From: Calamus simplicifolius
Taxonomy: Eukaryota; Streptophyta; Magnoliopsida; Arecales; Arecaceae
Assembly: GCA_900491605.1 (NCBI GenBank)
Contig: UESW01005010.1
Location: 467,002-531,001 of the forward strand
Direction of reading: 5' to 3'
Length of the DNA stretch: 64,000 bases
Shown: piece by piece, positions 34,112 to 46,804 of the stretch
How the letters are laid out: each line of letters starts with the position of its first letter
How positions within the stretch are numbered: position 1 is the stretch's first letter
Notes under the pieces: model-generated
What the model saw: the letters and a program-made list of their open reading frames with translations, nothing else
Database searches by the model: none
What the model was told of the DNA's origin: nothing
Program-made: the position numbers and the translations under genes

Positions 34112-34645
34112 ACTAAGCGTTAGGTGCTTTTATATCCTAAGTGAGTTGCTTTCTTTTAAGTGAACATAAGGTAAAAAAAGACGCATACTTTTTTATATAA
34201 TTTAAAGTGCAAGAAAAGCATGCTTTTCTTAATAAGCTATTTTTATAATTTTCTTAAATTTATTATATTTAATAGATTGTGTTGACTTTATAATGCACAT
34301 CTTATTCATAATTATTTTTCTTACCTAAAAAAAAGGCTAAAAATTGAAAAACAAAGCTGGAACATAAAAAATTATGATATCATCTAAGATAAGAAAGGAA
34401 GACAACAAGAAACCATAGATTTCAATTGAGAGAAAAACAGGTTTTTCATTAGGCTAAGAGGTTAAATATATAACTATTATATTTTTTATTATTACATTTT
34501 ATAAATATTGCTTATAAAATTATTCTGTCATTTATTATCAAGATGCGCACCTTACTTTATTTAGAAGAGCCCCTGCGTTTTCTGCCTTTTTCCTAGGCTC
34601 CAAGGGTTCTTTATGCTTAAATGCCCTTGGCCCTTTTAACAACAC
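34112..34645. mobile_element. T2 element, left-truncated
   Basis: Begins inside T2 (CTAAGCGTTAGGTGC) directly after the X-tail break; right end CCCTTTTAACAACAC intact. Confidence 0.6.
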
Positions 34646-34795
34646 TTTGTATTTATTCTTAGAAAGGCAGTCTAGGACAGGGTATTTCTAATCACTGAAC
34701 TTGCATAATTTATTCATCATCTTTCTTGCGTCTATCAATGTAGTTGTGGAGTTGTGTGTTGGAAAATTGGGCATGTTAGGGGTATGTTTATACAA
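34646..34795. repeat. L1 landmark
   Basis: L1, as at 27,416. Confidence 0.5.
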
Positions 34796-35336
34796 GGTTG
34801 GATGGTCTGCTGATCTGCATGCATGTAGCTGCAGCCAGTAAACTGAGCCTCCTGTTGACCTCGATCTTAAACACTTTTTTATCACTGTTTTCTGTTTCCA
34901 TGCTTTCTTGGAGTTCAGATATATGCCAAGGCCCTATATTTTTATGCAGGTAGATCAGTGGAATTTTTACCATCAAGATATTGTAGTCAAGCATGTAGCT
35001 GCAGCGATTAGTAAACTGAGCCTCCTGTTGACCACGATATTAAGCACTTTTTTATCACTGTTTTCTGTTTCCATGATTTCTTGGAGTTCAGATATGTGCC
35101 AAGGCCCTATATTTTTATGCAGGGAGCTCAGTGGAATTTATACTATCGAGATATTGTAGTCAAGCATGTAGCTGTTGTCATTAGTAAACTGAACCTCCTC
35201 TTGACCTCGATCTTAAACACTTTTTATAACTCTTTTCTGTTTCCATGTTTTCTTGGAGTTCAGATTTATTCCAAGCGCCTATATTTTTATGCAGGGAGCT
35301 CAGTGGAATTTATACTGTCCAGATATTCTCATCAAG
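34796..35336. repeat. 173 bp tandem array 6
   Basis: Lead-in plus three units (matching points 34,908 and 35,081, period 173). Followed by a Y tail; closest to array 4. Confidence 0.85.
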
Positions 35337-36096
35337 GTAGAAGTTGATGCTCTACACAATCAAATTATCATATGGGCATGGTATCATCACCTAGAGAATT
35401 AAGTTGCTCTTCTTTGAATTATTCATTGTCGTTTTGAATTATATTCATGACGTAATCTAGCTTACAAATTTAAAAAAAATGTTCTTTACTTTCTATTTAA
35501 AATATTAAATATTAAAATAGTCTATCTTATGAATTTAAAAAAATACATTCCTTCTCTTTTTATTTAAAACATTAAATATTTAAATCCGTTAAGTCTAGCA
35601 ATTGTTTAAATTGAATTTAATTTCAAAATCAAGTTTTAACCCTGTTGACACCATTAAATATTTAATCATACCTGACACCATGACATTGTTAATCTAGTTG
35701 ATGATTTTAAGGTAAATGCCTTTTTATCTTTTGGCATATTTTAAAATATTTTTTTTGGGAAAATCTCAAACTCGTTAGATTGAACTAATGATTTTCAGTT
35801 TAATCGGCAGTTTTAATTTTTTAAAAAAATCAAAAAATTAGAAAAGATAAAATTTTTTTGGGGGTAAATTACGTCAATTTGAAATCGTCATTCGGAATGA
35901 CATTTTTATTCAAATAATATGCTTAGCGGTGATTTCTTTTTGTTTTTCGAATGATCTAATTTTTAATTATTTTAAAAAAAATCTTTAAATTATCATTCTA
36001 TTACTTTTTAAAAAAAATCAAATTCGGATGAAATCGTTGGCTAATGATTTCGGAGCAATGAAATCGCCACTTCACAGCTCCATCCAACTCCAACCA
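35337..36096. repeat. Y-type tail
   Basis: AT-rich with TTTAAAAAAATC-like segments; matches 28,106-28,870. Ends at the unoccupied TGCAT site. Confidence 0.6.
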
Positions 36097-36545
36097 TGCA
36101 TGCGGCAATATCTACTTACATTCATAAAAAAATTAAATTCAAATCATTTGTGCAGACACCTGGCAGAGTATCTTAATTAGGCTATGGCTTTTGTGCGAGG
36201 GTAGGGGTAGAGTGGGTCGGTGGCTGTCTTTGGTCTCTTTGGTCTCACGGGAGCTACAACCCTGTTCTACTCCCAAGCCGGTGATTCCCGATGCCCACCC
36301 TCTGTTGTCTCATCTTGCATCCCCCTCTTGCTTCCTTGTGTTTCGTTCTTCTTGATGATGATGTTCTTCTTCCCCTCACCGGGTTCGTGTTGGAAGAGGC
36401 GGTGATGAGGAAGCCGCCACCATCGGAGATCTGGGTCTCTTGCTTCCTTGTGTTTCGTTCTTCTTGATGATGCTGTTCTTCTTCCCCTCACCGGGTTGGT
36501 GTTGGAAGAGGCGGTGATGATAAAGCCACCCACCGGGTTTGTTAT
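36097..36545. repeat. GC-rich segment with 112 bp minisatellite
   Basis: Shorter version of 29,553-30,165. Two repeats start at 36,327 and 36,439. Confidence 0.75.
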
Positions 36546-37283
36546 TCTGCGCCCGGTTTCTTTCGTCTATTTAATATGCATGAAATTTGTATGGCATCAT
36601 ATGGTACTACTAAGCCTTTTGGTTGGCAATGTGTAATTTATCTTTAAATAATTCCTAGGATTTGCAGTTGAAGCACCAGATGAATGCGATTTGGTTATGG
36701 TATTGGGAATCAGTACTAATTTGTTCGACTTGTGTTGGACTTTTGTGGGCTAGGGTTATTGACAATTAATTAAATACCAAGAAAGAAAATAGAGTGAAAT
36801 TTGCCTTTTTGATTCAGTATTTTTGGCATTAGGATATACTTACTGAAATTCTATGTAGGCACTACTACTTGAAAAAAGGCAGAATTCATGCATCTGAAGG
36901 TCATATGATAGCAAAACATTAATCATAGGGACTGATATCTATGTTGTCTACTGTAGGATTCCTTTTTAGGTTTTTTTTTTTTTTTTTTTTACCCATATGA
37001 TAGAGAATTGGATATTGAAGGCTATTCTTGTCATCCAAAGGACGGCGTTTATGTAGGTTTTGTGAATGGTGGAGGCCCTTATTGTTGCACTGTATCATCA
37101 GCTAATGTATATCTAATCTAGAAAGGGGGGCTGCTGTGATATGCATCTGATCTCATAATTCAATGTGCTGTATTCATTTCAGTAATTTTCTTTTATATAT
37201 GACATGATAAATCCAGAAGGCTCTGCATTCAGGTGCAAAATGTAGTACGGGGGAGTTTGGATAGTGCAAAAAAAATAGGGTAC
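36546..37283. repeat. X-tail end and P block, copy 5
   Basis: X-tail end up to about 36,753, then P block. The exon-like segment (about 37,003-37,106) is intact and keeps HPKDGVYVGFVNGGGPYCC. A T-run of about 20 precedes it. Confidence 0.65.
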
Positions 37284-38113
37284 CGAAAAGTGGGCATGTT
37301 AGGCGTGTTTATGTTTTGTCTGGCGCAATAATTAGACTGAATGTGAGCAGCTCGAGCTTGGCTTGATTGCAAAATGATCTTGCGGTTTAACTTTTTTGCA
37401 CTCCTAATCATGAAACCATTTCTTGGCTATTTTCAGCAGCATGGCAAAGCTTGGATATTCAATCTTGGTTTTGTTGTTTGGAGGTTTGGATTACTTTGGC
37501 TCCACCTTTTTTAAGCATTTTGGTGTCCTTGTTTTTTGCTTAACCCTCTCAATTGATATTTCCTATTTTCTTTACCTTGTATATTGGCAGAACTGTATTG
37601 ACGGCAAACATGTTTTGTAAGTCCTAGAGTTTTTAAAGTTGATGTCATGTTGGTTTTTTTTCTTTGTTTTCTTTTTTTTTTTTTGCATTTTTTTTTTTTT
37701 TGGGGGGGGGGGGGGGGGGGGCGATGTATATTTTAAACTTCCTTTTTATTCCGCAAGGCTTTTTATTGGTACGTATATTCTTATATTATTTTATTTTTGC
37801 TCCATCTCCTTTCTCATATCCATGATTAGAGGCCGTGATGATTTGCCCTTTATCTCCTTTACGCATCAAATGCTGAAATTGTATGCTCAAATCTGCAAGA
37901 AATCCTTGTCATGAAGTGACAATACAAAGGCATGCTCTCTCTCTCTCTCTCTCTCTCAACTCATCTCAACTCAACTCACCTATGCCTTTTTCCAACGACA
38001 TATGGGTTGGCTACTTGTATCTGCTTCCTCCACTTTGCTCTATGCAGGACTAAGTCGACACAAATTATAAATAGTTATATCTCTCTTAATTATTTTTGTT
38101 TGTGTTAGTCTCT

Positions 38114-38175
<62 letters not shown>

Positions 38176-38424
38176 GCATGCATGTATTTGCATGCATCCA
38201 TTTTGCCTTGCTCTAATTGGCATGTCAAATTTGGATGGCTTGCTATTTTGCAGGCAACCATTGCAGCCTATTAGAGACCTTCTCAATGTATGAAAAATGG
38301 GCAAATCTGAGCCTCCACTTCTAAACTTGACATTTTCTTTTTTATCTTTTTGTTCTTCTCTTTCTTTGTTTCGGTACTATAATATTTTTTCCCCTTTCTT
38401 CCTCTTACAGTTTCTGTTTGTTTA
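37284..38424. repeat. Core unit (L2 to L5)
   Basis: L2 about 37,438-37,512, L3 about 37,585-37,618, T/G tract about 37,650-37,721 with 20 G (37,702-37,721), L4 about 37,825-37,910, compound TC/TA 38,117-38,175, L5 about 38,216-38,275. About 110 bp between the G-tract and L4 is missing relative to 8,180-8,290. Confidence 0.6.
38117..38175. repeat. Compound (TC)n(TA)n microsatellite
   Basis: TC run followed by TA run; same arrangement as 8,590-8,643. The apparent Arg-Glu and Ile-Tyr ORFs on the minus strand come from this repeat. Confidence 0.9.
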
Positions 38425-39052
38425 GCGTTGTCAAAGGCATGCCTTAGGCACACATAAGGTTGGAGGTGCTAAGAATTAGATGCTTCTTATACTGTAAGGT
38501 GCATATAAGGCAGGAAGCACTGGGTACTAAGCGGTAGATGCTTTTTATATCCTAAGCGAGATGCTTTCTTTTAAGTGTACATGAGGTAAAAAAGATGCAT
38601 ACTTTTGATCTAATTTAAAGTTCCGGAAAAGCATGCTTTTCTTAATAATCTATTTTTATTATTTTTTTAAATCTATTATATTTAATAAATTGTGTTGACT
38701 TTATAATGCACATCTTATTCATAATTATTTTTCTTACCTGAAAAAAGTCTAAAAATTGAAAAACAATGCCGGAACATCAAAAATTATAATATCATCTAAG
38801 AAAGGAAGACAACAAGAAACCATAGATTTCAATTGCGAAAAAAAGAGGTTTTTCATTAAGCCAATAGGTTAAATATATAATTATTGTGTTTTTTTTATTA
38901 CATATTATAAATCTTACTTATATAAACTATTCTGTCATTTATTTCAAAGATTCGCACCTAACTTTATTTGGAAGTGCCTGTGCGCTTTCTGCCTTTTTCG
39001 TAGGCTCCAAGGGCTTTTTGTGCTTAAATGCACTTAGCCCTTTTAACAGCAG
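38425..39052. mobile_element. T2 element, copy 7
   Basis: Left end GCGTTGTCAAAGGCATGCC; right end CTTTTAACAGCAGT, shared with the copy at 31,972, so these two are sisters. Confidence 0.55.
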
Positions 39053-39203
39053 TTTGTTTTTATTCCTAGAAAGGTATCCTAGAACAGGGTATTTCTTAAT
39101 CACCGAACTTGCATAATTTATTCAGTATCTTTCTTGCCTCTATCAATGTGGTTGTGGAGTTGTGTGTTGGAAAATTGGGCATGTTAGGGGTATGTTTATA
39201 CAA
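39053..39203. repeat. L1 landmark
   Basis: L1 before array 7; frame reads ..ERYPRTGYFLITELA and stops. Confidence 0.5.
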
Positions 39204-39741
39204 GGTTGGATGGCCTGCTGATCTGCAAGCATGTAGCTGCAGCCAGTAAACTGAGCCTCCTGTTGACCTCGATCTTAAACACTTTTTTATCGCTGTTTTC
39301 TGTTTCCATGCTTTCTTGGAGTTCAGATATATGCCAAGGCCCTATATTTTTATGCAGGTAGATCAGTGGAATTTTTACTATCAAGATATTGTAATCAAGC
39401 ATGTAGCTGCAGCGATTAGTAAACTGAGCCTCCTGTTGACCACAATCTTAAGCACTTTTTTATCACTGTTTTCTGTTTCCATGCTTTCTTGGAGTTCAGA
39501 TATATGCCAAGGCCCTATATTTTTATGCAAGGTGCTCAGTGGAATTAATACTATCAAGATATTGTAAAGCATGTAGCTGCAGTCATTAGTAAACTGAACC
39601 TCCTCTTGACCTCGATCTTAAACAAATTTTATTACTCTTTTCTGTTTCCATGTTTTCTTGGAGTTCAGATTTATACGAAGGCCCTATATTTTTATGCAGG
39701 GATCTCAGTGTAATTTATACTGTCCAGATATTCTCATCAAG
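39204..39741. repeat. 173 bp tandem array 7
   Basis: Lead-in plus three units; the last is shorter by 4 bp (ATTGTAAAGCATG). The same 4 bp loss is seen at 9,431, linking arrays 2 and 7. Confidence 0.85.
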
Positions 39742-40979
39742 GTTGAAGTTGATGCTCTCCATGTTTTGGAGTCCCAGTTTTTTTTTTTTTTTTGGAAGAA
39801 GTATATGGCGGTAGTTCTTATTTGATTGTTGCAAAGGCTGTATCTTGACCGTTGAATTGTTGACATATGAACATAGTTGAGGGCGAAGATTCTTGAATAA
39901 GGGTCCTACAAATGGTTTGCATTGTCTAATGTGGCAGAGTGAACTCACATTTGGCTTGAGAACATGTTCTTCAAAGTTCTATTGAAATGTGAGTTATCAT
40001 TGTTGTTTCATTCTTTTATGTTGCTTGGAAAATTTTTATATTTGCTATGTTGTCTGAGATTCACCTTCTATGAGAATAGATGTTCTGTGACTTTGTTTTT
40101 ATCTGCTAAAGGTTTCCTGTGTGCTTAATTTAACTTACTAAGCACTCAGGAATTTGATCTGGTATTGTCTTATTATGATGCATGTTCAACCAAACTTTTC
40201 TGTTTAAAATGACTAGGTATGGAGCAGGTGTCTGTAGTATCCATTGCTATTTTGTCTAGTTTATACAAAAATTAACGTTTGTAATTCGTACTTGCAATGG
40301 CTGAGTTTGTAAGAGATGCATGCATGTTGAGGATATGTTAGAGAGTACTCGATATAAAATGTCAAGTTTAATGTTCAAATGAAAATAATACGTCAAGTTG
40401 GGTTCCCAGTAATTTTAGGAAAAATTAGCCTTTTGTTTTCAATATTATTCTTTGTTTTATTATGGGCTGTGGCATATTGATTTTGTGTGGCTATGCGGTA
40501 CAAGTGATTAGTCTCACAACCATGTTTCTACGCATGGCTCAGGTAATAATCTGGTATGAGTCTCGAACGTCCATATCTTGAGTGGAGTGCTTGATTTTGC
40601 TGTATGGAGTTGGGTGAGAGGATGTGATATTTTGCAGTCAAGCGATTCTTGAGGTTTGCCTCCTCCTGTTGCATGGTTTGCTTTAGTTTTTATTGGCGGC
40701 ATCTTCGTGCTGCTGGTTGACTAGCGTTAACAATTATTGCAAGTCTGTTGTAGTGATCAACTACAATTATTCTGCGCCTGGTTTTTTTCATCTATTTAAT
40801 ATGCATGAAATTTGTGTGGCATCATATGGTACTTCTAAGCCTTTTGGTTGGCAATGTGTAAATTTATCTTAAAATAATTCCTAGGCTTTGCAGTTGAAGC
40901 ACCAAATGAATGCGATTTGGTTATTTTATTGGGAATCAGTACTAATTTGTTCGACTTATGCTGGACTTTTGTGGGCTAG
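39742..40979. repeat. X-type tail
   Basis: Nearly identical to 9,610-10,841, confirming the relation of these two modules. Confidence 0.6.
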
Positions 40980-41497
40980 GGTTATTGACAATTAATTAAA
41001 TACCAAGAAAGAAAATAGAGTGAAATTTGCCTTTTTGATTCAGTATCATTGGCATTAGGATATACTTATTGAAATTCTATGTAGCCACTACTACTGAAAA
41101 AAAGGCAGAATTCATGCTACTGAAGGTCATATGATAGCAAAACATTAATCATAGGGACTGATATCTATGTTGTCTAATGTAGGATTCCTTTTTCGCTTAT
41201 TTTTTTTTTTTTTTTTTACCAATATGATAGAGAATTGGATATCGAAGGCTATTCTTGTCATCCAAAGGACGGCGTTTATGTAGGTTTTGTAAATGGTGGA
41301 GGCCCTTATTGTTGCACTGTATCATCAGCTAATGTATGTCTAATCTAGAAAGGGCTGCTGTGATATGGATCTGATCTCATAATTCAATATGTTGTATTCA
41401 TTTCAGTATTTTTCATTTTGATATGACATGATAAATGCAGAAGGCTCTGCATTCAGGTGCAAAATGTAGTACGAGCGAGGTTTGGATATTGCAAAAA
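40980..41497. repeat. P block, copy 6
   Basis: Exon-like segment about 41,225-41,335, open. Ends at GCAAAAAAAAT, where it joins the right end of a T3 element (CGCCATGATGATTAACC). Confidence 0.65.
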
Positions 41498-43214
41498 AAA
41501 TCGCCATGATGATTAACCAAATGGCTCCTAATGGCTTGCTATTTTGCAGGCAACTATTGCAACCTGTTAGAGACCCTCAATCTATGGAAATGGGCTTAGA
41601 TGAGCCTCTGCCTCTAGACTTGGCATTCTTTTGTTAACTTTTTGTTCTTTTCTTCTTTTGGTTCTTCACTATAATCTTTTTTTTTTTTTCCTCTTAAGGT
41701 TTATGCTTGTTGTTATTCATACTCCTGTCTCTTATATTCTGTTCTTCTTGAATATACATTATTTTTTGTGCTGGATAATTCGTTTCATTTTCTGTTATTT
41801 AAATTTTTTTTTTTCAAAAATTCAGACTCAAGGTTAAGAATCTTTTTGTGCTTTTCTTTTTCCTTTTTGCCTTTCCCTTGGCCTCCCTGGTGCATATTTC
41901 TGTGGCTTTGAAGCTGGAGAGGCATCCTAGACCAGGTTGCTGGACATACATAATTTGTCGAGCATCCTCCCTGCTTCTATCAATGTGGTCGTGGAGTTGG
42001 GTGTTGGAAAAGTGGGCATGTTAGGTGTGTTTATGTTTTGTCTGGCGCAATAATCAGACTGTATGTGAGCAGCTTGAGCTTGGCTTGATTGCAAAATGAT
42101 CCAAGCTTGTGCTAGGCCTGGCTTACTTGCGGTTTAACTTTTTTGCACTCCTAATCATGAAACCATTTCTTTGCTATTTTCATCAGCATGGCAAAGTTTG
42201 GATATTCAATCTTGGCTTTGTTGTTTGGAGCTTTGGATAAGTCTGGCTCCACTTTTTTTTAAGTTTTTCTGTGTCCTTGTTTATTTGCTTAGTCCTCTCA
42301 ATTGACATTTCCTATTTTCTTTACCTTGTATATGGGCAGAACTGTATTGACGGCAAAAATGTTTTGTAACTCCTTGAGTTTTTAAAGTTGATGTGATGTT
42401 GTTTTTTCTTTTTTCTTTTTTTCTGTTGGGGGGGAGGCGGTGGGGGGATGTATATTTTTAAACTTTCTTTATTCTGCAAGGCTTTTTATTGGTATGTAAA
42501 TTCTTATATCATTTGTGCTGAGAAGGTTTTTATCCTTTCTCCAGCCCATGGGTCCCCAACTTCAATGTCACACTTCTTTCCTTCTGCAGCTTCATATATT
42601 CTTTTCCATGGGGTCCCCAACTTCTTCAACGTCACACTTCTTTCCTTCTGCTGCTTCATATATTCTTTTATTTTTGCTCCGTCTCCTTCCTCATATCCGT
42701 GATTAGAGGCTGTGATGATTTGCACTTTATCTCTTTACGCATCAAATGCTGAAATTGTATGCTCGGATCTGCAAGAAATCCTTGTCATGAAGTGACAATA
42801 CAAAGGCATGCTCTCTCTCTCTCTCTCTCTCTCTCTCAACTTATCTCAACTCACCTAAGCCTTTTTTTCAACTACATGGGGTCGGCTACGTGGATCTGCT
42901 TCCCCCACTTTGCTTTATGAAGGACTAAGTCGACACTTAAATTATAAATAGTTATATCTCTCTTAATTATTTTTGTCGATGTTAGTTATCTCTCTCTCTC
43001 TCTATTTGGCATAGCAAATTTGGATGGCTTGCTATTTTGAATAGCAAGCAACCATTGCAGCCTGTTAGAGACCCTTCTCAATGTATGAAAAATGGGCAAA
43101 TCTGAGCCTCCACTTCTAATCTTGACATTTTTTTTTACCTTTTGTTCTTTTCTTCCGTTGTTTCCGTATTATAATATTTTTTCTCCTTTCTTCATCTTAC
43201 AGTTTATAATATTT
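41498..43214. repeat. T3 remnant and core unit (L5, L1 to L5)
   Basis: T3 right end (41,500-41,530), shortened L5 (about 41,531-41,570), L1 about 41,885-42,020, L2 about 42,187-42,260, L3 about 42,338-42,372, T/G tract about 42,400-42,447, L4 about 42,705-42,785, TC 42,809-42,837, L5 about 43,007-43,075. An inverted repeat ATAGCAAGCAACC near 43,040 interrupts L5. The site of the T4 MITE at 14,511 is empty here (GTCGACACTTAAATTATAAA, about 42,929). Confidence 0.55.
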
Positions 43215-45419
43215 TTTATTCAGCAGTTTGGCAAAGCTTCGATATGGAATTTTTGGCTTTGTTGTTTTATAAATCAGGCTCCTCTTCAGGAAGAATTTTG
43301 CTATTCTTTTTTAGTTGCTTAACCCTTTCAATTGATATCTCTTATTTTATTATGTATATATGCAAAGTTTTACTGATGGTAATATGTTATGTAACTTCTA
43401 CAGTTTTCAGAGTTGGTATCATTTTGACCCTTTTTTTTTCCGTGATGATTTATATTCTAAACATCCTTTATTTTGGCAAGGCTTTTTACTGGTATATAAA
43501 TTCTGATTTCATTTGTTCTATGAAGGTTTTTCTCGTAGGTTTGCTGTTTCAGTACTGGATCCCTACCAGTACCACTAAAACACCTTAAGCTTACCAACTA
43601 GTCCAATTAAGCCGTTGATAGGCCAAAATCATGTGGCCCAAAAATTCGGATGGATGTTAATTGATAGCAGATGGACTTGAGTATAAGTACATAACACATT
43701 TTCTTCCAACAATATGGGAATAAATTTGATATACACTACAAAATAGCCAGAATCTGCTCTCGTGCTAGGTCATTGTTGCTGCAAGGATGGCTTCATACCA
43801 TGGCGAAATTCTATCATCATTCCATGGGTAGCCTTTTCCTTATGTTCATCAACTTTTGCACACTTGAGTTAGCTCTAATACCATTTGTGACCTTAAAACT
43901 CGAGTGAAAGTTATTTGGTAATGGATGGATTTGAGTATAAGCACATAACACTCTTTTTTTCTCATCCAAGATGGAGCTAAATTTGGGGTATCACAACCAC
44001 ACTGCCACATTGTTGGTACGCTTGGTACGTGGATTGATTCAGTGTACCAAAACTTGATACACATTGATTTCAATACGGTTTGATGCCTGTATGGTACAGT
44101 ACAATTGGTATCGAGTGCTACGTGTTGGTACAACATACCAAGGTTTTTTGTTGGTACAGCATACCAAGGTTTTCTCCTTTTCCTAGCCATTGGGGCCTCC
44201 AACTTCTTCTGTGCCACACTTTTTTCTTCTTTTGCTTTATTCTTACCTTTATTTTTGCTCCTTTTCGTTCCACTTCTCATTTGTGATTAGAGGCTGTGAT
44301 GATTTATCAGGAAAAATAATCCACTTAACCATTAATTTTGCAAGAGAAGTGCCTACTTTGGAGGACCAAAATGAATTTTGGGTGAAAGTTTGAGGACCAA
44401 AAGTATATTTTAGCCTTTTCTGGCCATGCATATGTTGCTTGCTGACTACTAGTTTGCCTTTAACTGGCGTGGCAATTCTGGATGGCTTGCTATTGTGCAG
44501 GCAAGCATTGCCAGCCTGTTTGAGGCACCCGTCTGAATGTATGAAAATGGGCAAAGCTGAGATTCTGCTTCTAAACTTTTTGTACTATGGTCTTCTTTTC
44601 TTTTTCACTCCTCTTCAGGTTTTATTTGTTGCTATTCCTATTTCCCCTATCTTATATTCTGTTGTTGAATATGCTGGACTACATAATTCGTACATTATTT
44701 TCTGTGCAGAATAATTCATTGCATTTTTATGGTATTTTAGATTCTTTTTATATGGTTTGAGACTCAAGGTTAAGAATTTTTTTGTGCCTTTTCTTTTTCT
44801 TCCCTCTTCCCCCCTCCCCCCTTCCCTTGGCCTCTTTCGTGCAGTTTTCTGCGGCTTTTGAGCTGGAGAGGCGTCCTAGAATGCGGCACTTCTCAATCAC
44901 CGAACATGCATAGTTTGTCCAGCATCTTCCTTGCCTCTATCAATGTTGTTGTGGGGTTGGGTGTTAGAAAATTGGGCATGTTAGGTGATTTTATATTTTG
45001 TCCAGCACAATAAACAGACTCTACGGGAGCAGCTCGAGTTTGATCGAGAATTAAATAAGCTAGGTTGAGCTTGGCTTGATTAAAAGAATGAGCCAAGCTT
45101 GTGCTGGGCCTGCATCACTTGTGGTTAACTTTTTGCATCCCTAATCATCAAACCGTTTCTGTTCCCTTTTTCAGCAGCATGGCAAAGCTTGGATATTGAA
45201 TCTTGGCTTTGCTGTTTTGAGGCGTGGATAAATCAGGCTCTTCTTTGGTAAGGATTTTGGTGCCCTTGTTTAATTTCTTAAATTTCTCAATTGATATATC
45301 TTATTTTCTTTGCTTTGTATATGTGCCAAACTATATTGATGGTCACATGTTCTGCAACATCTAGAGTTTTCAGAGTTTATGTCATGCTGATTTTTTTTTT
45401 ATAGAGGATAATATATTTA
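43215..45419. repeat. Core units with 640 bp unique insertion
   Basis: Partner of 15,063-16,628. About 43,470-44,110 has no counterpart there. It contains two related segments (GGACTTGAGTATAAGTACAT near 43,673 and GGATTTGAGTATAAGCACAT near 43,925) and GGTACAGTACAATTGGTA, which resemble pieces of a decayed element. Further on: L4 about 44,285, L5 about 44,465-44,530, L1 about 44,845-44,985, L2 45,177-45,249. Confidence 0.5.
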
Positions 45420-45907
45420 CGATCAAACTATATTTTTAACCCTTGAACTTAGAAGGGTGTGTTACTTTAATCCTTAAATTTTAAAAAGTTACAGAATTGA
45501 TCGTTTACTTTGTTTTTTATTTCTATTTGATTTATGTTGTTAAAACTAGATAAAGCCTTAAGTAATTTGCCTACGTAACATTCTATGTGTCCATCTCATC
45601 GCCACGCCAATGGTACCGGCACGAAAGGGTGGTGCCCCCCCCCCCACCTCCCTCTGGCCCTCCCCACCCCATCTCAGATGAAAGGCGCCTTCAAGCCTCC
45701 TTTCATGCTGCTTTCTTCTTTTTCTTTCTCTTATCGTTGACGTGGCGATGAGGTGGACAAGTTGCTTACGGTGTTATCTTGTTTTAACGATGGAAATCAA
45801 ATAGAACAAAAAAATAAAGTTGAAGATTAATTTTGTAATTTTTTGAAGCTCATGGGATTAAAGTGACGCATTCCTCTAAGTTCAAGGGTTAAAAATATAG
45901 TTTATCA
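45420..45907. mobile_element. T1 TIR element, copy 3, internally deleted
   Basis: 488 bp; same inverted ends as the copies at 389 and 16,629, with TATATTTA on the left and TATTTTTA at 45,908-45,915 on the right. About 190 bp of the GC-rich core is missing, including the segment holding the short ORFs of the other two copies. Confidence 0.75.
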
Positions 45908-46804
45908 TATTTTTAAACTTCCTTGACTCTGGCAAGGCTTTTTATCAGAATGTAAAATCTTATATTTTTTATGCTGATGAGGGTTTTCTTTTTTTTTTTT
46001 TTTTTTTTTCCCTGCCCATGGGGTCTCTTTTATTTTTGCTCCTTATCCTTCCTCCTCTTATTTGTGATTAGAGGCTGTTATGATTTGCCCTTCTATGTCC
46101 TTATTGCATCAAATGAAGAAATTGTATGCTTGGATCTGCCAAGTAATCATTGTCTTAAAGCGGCAATACGAAGGCATGCTCTCTTGTACCCCTGCCATCC
46201 CTCCTTCTCCCTCCTCCCTCCACCACCCAAATATATTTTCATTCCTACATACATTGGAGCCAAATCATTGAGGGACCTAAGTATGCATCCAAAAGTATTT
46301 TCTACTTTTTTTCATCCAATGGAGCCTTCGCCTTCTTTGGTGCCACGTTACTTTTCTTCTACTGCTTCGTACATTCTTTTATTTTTGCTCCTTTTAGTTC
46401 CACTTCTTATATGTGATTAGAGGCTATGATGATTTATCAGGAAGAATAATCCACTTAACTATGGATTTTGGAAGGGAAGGGCCAATCTATGTTAGTAATT
46501 TAAGCGTCGACTTGGTCCTAAATAGAAGGAAGCTTTGTAGTTGGGAAAAAGGCTTAAATGAGTTAGAGTTGAGTTGCATATGTTACTTGTTGGCTACTCT
46601 CTGGCATGGTAAATTTGGATGGCTTGCTCTTTGCAAGCAACCATTGCAGCCTGCAGAGGCGGGATTTCTATTTGCACCGCAAAAATTACTCTCTACGCCG
46701 ACACTTAAAAAAAAATATATTCAATTTACCCCATTGTATAATGATCTTTATATCCTCTGAAAATTCTATCAATTTACCCCATTGTATAATGATCTTTCGT
46801 TAAC
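45908..46804. repeat. Core unit (L4, L5)
   Basis: Partner of 1,087-2,067. T-tract about 45,987-46,010, L4 variant about 46,068-46,180 (frame GCYDLPFYVLIASNEEIVC), L5 about 46,603-46,670. A 53 bp direct duplication of AATTTACCCCATTGTATAAT lies near 46,733 and 46,782. Confidence 0.6.

Noticed and set aside
38040..38304. Arg-Glu and Ile-Tyr rich ORFs on the minus strand
   Set aside because: Translation of a TC/TA microsatellite and the neighbouring L5 repeat.
45971..46420. 149-codon ORF
   Set aside because: Begins in a T-tract (poly-Phe) and crosses L4 and non-conserved sequence; the partner at 1,147-1,580 is broken.
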